DNA from: Alphaproteobacteria bacterium
GTDB taxonomy: Bacteria > Pseudomonadota > Alphaproteobacteria > ATCC43930 > CGMCC-115725
DNA length: 10,591 nucleotides
Direction of reading: 5' to 3'
NCBI GenBank assembly: GCA_019237175.1
Contig: JAFAHP010000306.1
Span: 1 to 10,591 of the forward strand
Position 1 is the first letter of the stretch, and each line of letters begins with the position of its first letter. Below, in pieces: positions 6,080-10,591 of this stretch. Below the pieces are notes generated by a model. That model searched no databases. It had not been told where the DNA came from and was given only the letters and a program-made list of their open reading frames with translations. Both the position numbers and the translations under genes were made by a program.

Positions 6080-7659
6080 GGATCGCTTTCCAGCCAGCGC
6101 CAAAAGCCTGGCTCGGCTTTACCGCTATGACGATGGGCATGTTTATGGCCATCCTCGACATCCAGATCGTCGCCAGCTCGCTTCCCGAGATCCAAGCCGG
6201 GCTCGGCATTCCGCTCGATCGGCTGAGCTGGGTCCAGACCGCTTATCTGATGGCGGAAATCGTCGCCATCCCGCTGACCGGCTGGCTGACGCTGATGCTG
6301 TCCACCCGCTGGGCGTTTGTCGCCTGCCTCGCAGGCTTTACCGCAGCGAGCCTCGCCTGCGCCTTCTCTGCCGGCTTCTGGGCGTTGATCCCGGCGCGGG
6401 TAGTGCAGGGATTTTGCGGGGGCGCGCTGATCCCGCTCGTATTCTCGTCGATTTTTCTGATGTTCGACGACAGAGCGCGGCCGCGCGCGACGCTGATTGC
6501 CGGGATCTTTGCCATGCTCGCCCCGACATTGGGCCCGGTTGTCGGCGGTTTTGTCACCCAGCAGTTCTCATGGCATTGGCTGTTTTTGATCAACGTGCCG
6601 CCGGGCATCGTCGTCGCGCTGCTGGTCGCCGCGACCATCGATATCGATCGCGCCGACCGTCGCCGTTGTGCGTCCCTCGACCTCTGGGCATTGCCGTTGC
6701 TGGCGGTGTCTCTGGCCGGCCTCGAATTGCTGCTGAAGGAGGCGCCAAAGCGCGGTTGGCAGAGCTCTCCGATGCTGCTGCTTGCCGCTGTTTGCGCTGC
6801 CTGCGGCATCGCATTGGTGCGCCGTTCGCTGCGCCATTTCGCGCCGCTTATCGATCTTTATGCGTTTCGCGAGCCCAATTTCGCGATCGGTTGCTGCTTT
6901 AGCTTTGCTCTCGGGGTTGGTCTTTACGGAGGGACCTACCTGTTGCCCGTGTTTCTCGGGTTGGTGCGCGATTACGACGCGCTCCCGGTCGGCGAGATTA
7001 TGATGGTCACCGGTGCCGCCCAGCTGGCGATGGCGCCGGTGGCAACGATGCTTGAGCGGCGCAGCGATGCCCGTGTGTTGGTCGCGGCCGGCTATGGTCT
7101 GTTGGCAATGGGTTGGCTCGGCAACGGCTTTATGACGCCGGCCACCGATTTTTGGGGTCTCTTTGGACAGCAGGTGATGCGCGGTGCCGCGGTGATGTTG
7201 TGCCTGCTGCCGAGCACGGCGTTGGCGCTCGGCGGTTTCGATCCGGCGCGCGTGCCAAATGCCAGCGGCCTTTTCAATCTGATGCGGAATCTCGGCGGAG
7301 CGATCGGGCTTGCGGTCATCGACACGATCATCGAACAGCGCACGCCGCCCCATGTCACGGGACTTGTGGCGCGCCTCCAAGCGGGCGACGCAGCGGCGGC
7401 GCGCTTTGTCGGCTTGCCGGCCGAGCGCTTTACCGGCGTCCCGCTCGGCCCGGTCGACCAGGCGACCCGCGATCTCGTAGCACCGCTGGTCGAGCGCGCG
7501 GCACTCGTCGCCGCCTTCGACGACGCCTGGCGGTGGATCGGCGGTGCCCTGCTGTTGTCTCTGCCGCTGGTGGTGTGGCTGCGCAACTCGCCGCGCGGAT
7601 TGGAACCGGCGGGCGCGATGGCGACCTCACGAGTGCCGCGCCGGGCCGTTGGAGGTTAA
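6076..7659 (+). CDS. MFS drug:H+ antiporter, DHA2 (EmrB/QacA, 14-helix) family
   Basis: A 527-residue inner-membrane transporter expected to have 14 helices and to export a small hydrophobic compound by proton antiport. The first helix carries the DHA2 pattern MAILDIQIVASSLPEI with D28. Motif C, APTLGPVVGG (149-158), marks antiporters and is followed by WHWLFLINVPPGI, typical of EmrB relatives. The last third (NASGLFNLMRNLGGAIGLAVI) is also typical. The chosen start is GTG 6076, which overlaps the ICMT stop (GTGA), puts the first helix near the N-terminus and gives a normal length. The open frame continues upstream to about 5851, but that part lies within the ICMT gene. Position in the operon suggests it exports the PKS product and protects the cell from it. 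No EmrA-type adaptor is adjacent. Confidence 0.95.
   Translation: MRIAFQPAPKAWLGFTAMTMGMFMAILDIQIVASSLPEIQAGLGIPLDRLSWVQTAYLMAEIVAIPLTGWLTLMLSTRWAFVACLAGFTAASLACAFSAGFWALIPARVVQGFCGGALIPLVFSSIFLMFDDRARPRATLIAGIFAMLAPTLGPVVGGFVTQQFSWHWLFLINVPPGIVVALLVAATIDIDRADRRRCASLDLWALPLLAVSLAGLELLLKEAPKRGWQSSPMLLLAAVCAACGIALVRRSLRHFAPLIDLYAFREPNFAIGCCFSFALGVGLYGGTYLLPVFLGLVRDYDALPVGEIMMVTGAAQLAMAPVATMLERRSDARVLVAAGYGLLAMGWLGNGFMTPATDFWGLFGQQVMRGAAVMLCLLPSTALALGGFDPARVPNASGLFNLMRNLGGAIGLAVIDTIIEQRTPPHVTGLVARLQAGDAAAARFVGLPAERFTGVPLGPVDQATRDLVAPLVERAALVAAFDDAWRWIGGALLLSLPLVVWLRNSPRGLEPAGAMATSRVPRRAVGG
7651..7655 (+). promoter_or_regulatory. Shine-Dalgarno of the P450 gene
   Basis: GGAGG lies inside the last codons of the transporter gene, 7 nt before the ATG at 7663. 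It is the strongest ribosome-binding site in the operon and fixes the P450 start. Confidence 0.8.
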
Positions 7660-7662
7660 GAG

Positions 7663-9033
7663 ATGACCGAAACGCAGCCTCCCCCATCGGCGATCGCCGG
7701 CCGTGCCGCGCCGCCAACCTCGCTGAGCTTCGCGCGCTCGCTGAGTGACAACGCGATCGGCATATTTCCGCCCGAGGCATTTGAAGAAGAGGTCGTCTTT
7801 CGCCGCGTCTTCGGGCGTCAGCAAATCATCATGAGCCGCGCCGCCGGGATCCAGCATATCCTGGTCGACAATTGGGCCAATTACCGGCGTACTGCTGCCG
7901 GAATCAGGATCCTGCGTCCGCTCCTCGGCAAGGGTCTTCTTCTGAGCCAGGGCGAAGACTGGCGGCGACAGCGGCGCACGCTCGCCCCGGCTTTTGCGCC
8001 GCGGACCGTGCCGATCGTCGCCGGTCATGTCGCACGCGCCGCGGCCGGGTCAGTCACCGACCTCCGGGCGGCGGGCGCCCGCGGCCGCCCGGTCGATCTG
8101 CTCGCCGCGATGCAATTCCTGGCACTGGAAATCGCGGGTACCTCGATGTTTTCACTCGAGATGGCGCGATACGGGGCTGAATTGCGCGGTTTGATTACGC
8201 GCTATGCGGTCCGTCTCGGCCGTCCGAACCTCCTCGATTTCCTGCTCCCGGTGGCGATACCAAGCCCGCGCGATGTCCTGCGCTGGCGCTTCCGCCGGCG
8301 CTGGCTCGACTTCATCCGCCGCATTATTGCCGCCCGCCGCGCGCAACTCCCGGCCGGCGCGCCCCGCGATTTGTTCGACCTGATGGCGGCCGCCACCGAC
8401 CCTGAGAGCGGCGCCGTGTTCCCGCCGGCCCGACTTGCCGACGAGGTCGCGACGATGATTGTCGCCGGCCACGAGACAACCGCGGTGGCGCTGTTCTGGT
8501 CGCTTTATCTGCTCGCCGGCGCTCCCGCAATTCAGGAGCGCCTCGCCGCCGAAGTTGCCGGTATCGATCTTGGACCCGATGCCGCCGCGGCGGCCCTGTC
8601 TGTGCTTGTTTACACCCGCGCCGTCGTGCAGGAAGCTATGCGGCTTTATCCGCCGGCCTTCACCCTCGCCCGCATGGCGATCAGCGACGATCTTGCCGGG
8701 GACGTGCCAATCAAGGCAGGCGCCGTCGTGCTGATCGCCCCGTGGGTGTTGCATCGCCACCGCCGGCTGTGGAAGGAGCCGGAGGTATTCGACCCATTAC
8801 GTTTTCTGCCCGGTGCGCCGCCGCCTGACCGGTTCGTGTATCTGCCGTTCGGGATCGGGCCGCGCGTCTGCATCGGCGCGCAATTCGCCCTGACCGAAGC
8901 GGTCCTGGTCTTGGCGACCTTGATCCAAAATTTCCGCATCGAGCGCGCCGACGACACGCCGGTGACGGTGCGCGCAATCGTCACCACCCAGCCCGATCCC
9001 CCTCCGCCGTTCTTGCTCCATCGGCGCTGCTGA
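7663..9033 (+). CDS. cytochrome P450
   Basis: A 456-residue heme monooxygenase. The C-helix has GEDWRRQRR, with Trp/Arg heme-propionate contacts. The I-helix oxygen-activation motif is AGHETT (268-273). The K-helix ExxR is E324/R327. The heme loop PFGIGPRVCIG holds the axial Cys C403. There is no N-terminal membrane anchor, so the protein is soluble or peripheral and needs a separate ferredoxin and reductase, not found here. The AGHETT/PFGIGPRVCIG pattern and length resemble the long-chain-oxidising CYP4/CYP102-like group and bacterial P450s found in PKS clusters, such as mycobacterial CYP139 beside Pks11. It starts 3 nt after the transporter stop behind GGAGG. Likely role: hydroxylation or other oxidation of the methylated polyketide or its alkyl chain. 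The substrate is inferred from context only. Confidence 0.96.
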   Translation: MTETQPPPSAIAGRAAPPTSLSFARSLSDNAIGIFPPEAFEEEVVFRRVFGRQQIIMSRAAGIQHILVDNWANYRRTAAGIRILRPLLGKGLLLSQGEDWRRQRRTLAPAFAPRTVPIVAGHVARAAAGSVTDLRAAGARGRPVDLLAAMQFLALEIAGTSMFSLEMARYGAELRGLITRYAVRLGRPNLLDFLLPVAIPSPRDVLRWRFRRRWLDFIRRIIAARRAQLPAGAPRDLFDLMAAATDPESGAVFPPARLADEVATMIVAGHETTAVALFWSLYLLAGAPAIQERLAAEVAGIDLGPDAAAAALSVLVYTRAVVQEAMRLYPPAFTLARMAISDDLAGDVPIKAGAVVLIAPWVLHRHRRLWKEPEVFDPLRFLPGAPPPDRFVYLPFGIGPRVCIGAQFALTEAVLVLATLIQNFRIERADDTPVTVRAIVTTQPDPPPPFLLHRRC

Positions 9034-9138
9034 AGAACCCCGCGATCGGATAAAGCACGAGACGCTGCCGGAACGTGAGTGAGGCTCATCGCAGCGGGAG
9101 TTCTGGCCGGAGGATCGATCAGCGCGTCTGCCCGGTCC
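9034..9138. other. spacer after the P450 operon
   Basis: No gene or clear terminator hairpin follows the P450 stop. The minus strand keeps an open frame running in from the hydrolase remnant, but it reads through into the P450 gene without family-like sequence. Confidence 0.4.
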
Positions 9139-9219
9139 CGGGCGGTGAAGCGCCGCATCGATGGCCTCGCACACTTGTTCGGGGATCGAATGGTGGATCA
9201 TGTGGCCGACGCCGGGATC
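9139..9219 (-). pseudogene. remnant of an alpha/beta-hydrolase C-terminus
   Basis: On the minus strand the frame reads DPGVGHMIHHSIPEQVCEAI followed by DAALHR. GVGHM followed by HH..PE.V..AID is the usual C-terminal block of alpha/beta-fold hydrolases, where the His of GVGHM is the catalytic base. Nothing of the preceding ~250 residues (nucleophile elbow, oxyanion loop) is present. The frame meets a TGA at 9226-9228 inside the hairpin element that begins at 9218, and the natural stop codon on the downstream side is also not evident. This looks like the 3' stub of a deleted gene. The motif is short, so chance similarity cannot be excluded without a database search. Confidence 0.5.
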
Positions 9220-9272
9220 CCCGGGTCACCCCGGCTTACCGGCTGAGGCGCGTCGCAAGGGTAACCCGGGGA
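9218..9272. repeat. hairpin element A (CCCCGGGTYAC arms), upstream of the VOC gene
   Basis: TCCCCGGGTCACCC (9218-9231) pairs with GGGTAACCCGGGGA (9259-9272), 14 bp with a single C:A mismatch, around a 27-nt loop that itself contains CCGG-CTTA-CCGG. Its arms share CCCCGGGT-Y-AC / AACCCGGGG with the element at 9766-9831. It abuts the hydrolase remnant. It looks like a dispersed palindromic intergenic repeat rather than a terminator, as no T-run follows on either strand. Confidence 0.6.
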
Positions 9273-9350
9273 GCGGGGCGGAGAGGGAAAGCTGGTCCAT
9301 CGTCGCGAGGCGTGGCAAGCTGCGATGTCGCAAAGTTGAAGGGAACGGTC

Positions 9351-9719
9351 ATGAAGATCGAGCGCATAGACCATCTGAACTTAACTGTCGCCGATATCGA
9401 TCGCAGCGTGGAATTCTACCGGCGCGTGCTCGGGATGAAGACGGAAAGCATGGGTGAAGGCCGCGCCGCACTCTATTTCGGCGAGCAGAAGATCCATCTC
9501 GACGCCGCCGGTGGAAAAATGGCGATGACCGGCGAAAAGCGGATGCCGGCTCACATCTGCTTTGTGACCACGACACCGCTCGACGAGGTGAAAGCCCATC
9601 TGGGTGCCTGCGGGGTGGCGATACGCATGCAGGGCCCGCGCGCCGGCGCCGTCGGTACGATCCAATCGGTTTACATCGACGATCCCGACCAGAACTCGAT
9701 CGAAATCTCGACCTATTAG
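9351..9719 (+). CDS. VOC (vicinal oxygen chelate) family protein, GLOD5-like glyoxalase/dioxygenase superfamily
   Basis: A 122-residue protein with two beta-alpha-beta-beta-beta modules: residues 3-50 (IERIDHLNLTVADIDRSVEF...ALYFGEQKIHL) and 66-121 (AHICFVTTTPLDEVKAHL...IDDPDQNSIEIS). The metal-ligand pattern H8, H49, H68, E118 is complete, so a divalent-metal enzyme is likely. The closest family I recognise is the small single-domain VOC proteins related to GLOD5, whose substrate is not established. The ATG at 9351 is preceded by AAGGGA at 7-nt spacing and gives the standard start MKIERIDHLNLTV. The frame is open back to 9075, but the extra residues are Arg/Gly-rich, unlike the family, and cross the hairpin at 9218-9272. 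Whether it belongs with the PKS operon is doubtful, since 317 bp separate them. Confidence 0.93.
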   Translation: MKIERIDHLNLTVADIDRSVEFYRRVLGMKTESMGEGRAALYFGEQKIHLDAAGGKMAMTGEKRMPAHICFVTTTPLDEVKAHLGACGVAIRMQGPRAGAVGTIQSVYIDDPDQNSIEISTY

Positions 9720-9765
9720 GCGGTCGGCTGTCTACCCACAGGTCCATCTTCAACTTTCACCCGTC

Positions 9766-9831
9766 ATCACCGCCCCCGGGTTACACTGGCGACGGGCCTT
9801 CGCGGTTTAAACCCGGGGGCGTCCCGGTGAT
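9766..9831. repeat. hairpin element B (CCCCGGGTTAC arms), downstream of the VOC gene
   Basis: CGCCCCCGGGTT (9771-9782) pairs perfectly over 12 bp with AACCCGGGGGCG (9810-9821). Alternatively ATCACCG (9766-9772) pairs with CGGTGAT (9825-9831), which extends the stem to 17 bp with a 5-nt bulge. The loop is 27 nt. It lies 46 bp after the VOC stop and shares its arm core with element A. It could help end transcription, but there is no T-run. Its relation to element A suggests a repeat family. Confidence 0.6.
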
Positions 9832-9860
9832 CTACGCTTTTCTCTGCCGCTGATCGGGCC

Positions 9861-9892
9861 CGTGGATGGCCGGAACAGGTCCGGCCATGACG
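9861..9892. repeat. short palindromic intergenic repeat (ATGGCCGGA / TCCGGCCAT)
   Basis: ATGGCCGGA (9866-9874) and TCCGGCCAT (9880-9888) form a perfect 9-bp stem with a 5-nt loop, flanked by CGT (9861-9863) and ACG (9890-9892). The unit CGTGG-ATGGCCGG...CCGGCCATGACG is a pattern I recall as a highly repeated intergenic element in Bradyrhizobium and Rhodopseudomonas-type genomes. It lies 28 bp past the stop of the leftward glyoxalase II-like gene and may protect or end transcripts from both sides. Confidence 0.6.
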
Positions 9893-9920
9893 ACTTCCTA
9901 AGTCGGGCCGCTTTTCGGCC

Positions 9921-10591
9921 TCACCATTTGTTGCGCAATTCGCGCAACCGCAGGAACACTGTCTTCGGATCGGGATGATCGGGAAGATCCGGGAACGCCG
10001 CGCGCAGCCGACGGATGACCGTAGGACTCGTCAGGCGGAAGAACGTATTGATCTCGCGCTCGACATCGAGCGTCGTAACGAGCGGGCGGTTGGTGTCCTG
10101 CTTTTCGACCCGCGGCAAGAGCCTCTTGGCCTCGCCATTGTCAGGCTCGCGGTCAAGGGTAAATGCAAGATTACGCGCGATGTAGTCGTGCCCAGGATAG
10201 ATCAGGGTTTCCTCGGGTAATTTGGAAAGCTGATTGACGAACGTATTGTAAAGCTCGTTCGGATGGCCGCCATTGTGGCAATTGCCCGCCCCGGCGTTGA
10301 ACAAGGTGTCGCCGCAAAACAAGGCCGGCGTGTCGCCATGCGCCATGATGCAGATATGCGACATCGTATGGCCGGGCGTGTCGAGACATTCGAGCTCGAC
10401 AGTCTTGCCGACCTTGATCACGTCGCCGGCATGCAGCCCTTGATCCATTTCGGGAATACGGTCCTTGGCGTTCGCATGGGCAAGCACCTTGGCGCCGGTC
10501 GCCGCGACCATCTGCGGGTTGCCGCCGGTATGGTCCCGATGCTCGTGTGTGTTGAGGATCTGGGTGATGGTCCAGCCTTTGGCCTTGGCGG
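9921..10591 (-). CDS. glyoxalase II-like metallo-beta-lactamase-fold hydrolase (hydroxyacylglutathione hydrolase family), 5' end outside window
   Basis: 222 residues are visible, open to the right edge. The usual length is about 250, so roughly 30 N-terminal residues are missing. All binuclear metal ligands of the glyoxalase II family can be seen: HxHxDH in THEHRDHTGGN, the His of TPGHTMSH, the Asp of FCGDTLF and the His of YPGHDY. A C-terminal helical part (EINTFFRLTSPTVIRRLRAA) matches the substrate-binding domain of hydroxyacylglutathione hydrolases. It would hydrolyse S-D-lactoylglutathione or a related thioester in the cytoplasm. The stretch GAGNCHNGGHPNELYNTF differs from classic GloB (SAGCGRLFEGT), so this is a subfamily and strict GloB activity is not assured; I therefore give no symbol. 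It converges on the VOC gene across 200 bp of palindromic repeats. Confidence 0.92.
   Translation of the reverse strand, partial: AKAKGWTITQILNTHEHRDHTGGNPQMVAATGAKVLAHANAKDRIPEMDQGLHAGDVIKVGKTVELECLDTPGHTMSHICIMAHGDTPALFCGDTLFNAGAGNCHNGGHPNELYNTFVNQLSKLPEETLIYPGHDYIARNLAFTLDREPDNGEAKRLLPRVEKQDTNRPLVTTLDVEREINTFFRLTSPTVIRRLRAAFPDLPDHPDPKTVFLRLRELRNKW

Noticed and set aside
6568..7380. 270-codon open frame on the minus strand within the transporter gene
   Set aside because: Antisense shadow. The composition (Arg/Gln/His-rich) is typical of reverse reading of a hydrophobic transporter gene.
9321..9332. Short dyad TGCGA-TG-TCGCA just upstream of the VOC ribosome-binding site
   Set aside because: Five-base arms in GC-rich DNA are common by chance, and no promoter hexamers are placed near it. 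Not strong enough to call an operator.
9075..9350. N-terminal extension of the VOC frame by 92 codons
   Set aside because: The extension is Arg/Gly-rich, crosses hairpin element A and the antisense hydrolase remnant, and precedes a normal VOC start that has its own Shine-Dalgarno.

Overview
This is a high-GC bacterial chromosome segment, most likely from an alphaproteobacterium. The evidence is the strong G/C bias at third codon positions, the gene families present (a GH13-GlgE fusion, a benzoylformate-decarboxylase-like ThDP enzyme, a GLOD5-like VOC protein) and an intergenic palindrome at 9861-9892 of a kind I recall from Bradyrhizobium and Rhodopseudomonas genomes. I cannot name a genus. 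No tRNA, rRNA, CRISPR array or transposase was recognised.

Layout. (1) 1-1754, minus: the first ~584 residues of a fusion protein with an N-terminal GH13 alpha-amylase-like domain followed by the start of GlgE (maltose-1-phosphate maltosyltransferase); it runs off the left edge. (2) 1885-3429, minus: a complete thiamine-diphosphate enzyme usually labelled acetolactate synthase large subunit, but with a His at the position of the benzoylformate decarboxylase active-site His. (3) 3430-4535: about 1.1 kb with no convincing large gene. It holds back-to-back promoter-like elements covered by a spaced inverted repeat, an 11-codon ORF with an ideal Shine-Dalgarno, a possible small membrane protein on the minus strand, and a tandem 13-bp repeat just upstream of a perfect TATAAT box. 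(4) 4536-9033, plus: a tight four-gene operon made of a type III polyketide synthase, an isoprenylcysteine-methyltransferase-like (ICMT) enzyme, a DHA2-type MFS exporter and a cytochrome P450. (5) 9034-9350: a decayed alpha/beta-hydrolase C-terminus on the minus strand abutting a hairpin element. (6) 9351-9719, plus: a VOC (glyoxalase-like) gene. (7) 9720-9920: two palindromic elements between convergent genes. (8) 9921-10591, minus: a glyoxalase II-like metallo-hydrolase that runs off the right edge.

The centrepiece is the 4536-9033 operon. Both early junctions use a GTGA stop/start overlap with GTG starts, and the P450 follows three bases after the exporter stop with a strong Shine-Dalgarno. 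Type III PKS plus ICMT-like O-methyltransferase is a known pairing (BpsA/BpsB in Bacillus subtilis, SrsA/SrsB in Streptomyces griseus) that makes methylated alkylpyrones or alkylresorcinols. Adding a P450 and an exporter suggests a pathway of condensation, O-methylation, oxidation and export. The product is inferred, not shown. The flanking genes (glucan metabolism, ThDP enzyme, glyoxalases) look like housekeeping or accessory neighbours rather than pathway members.
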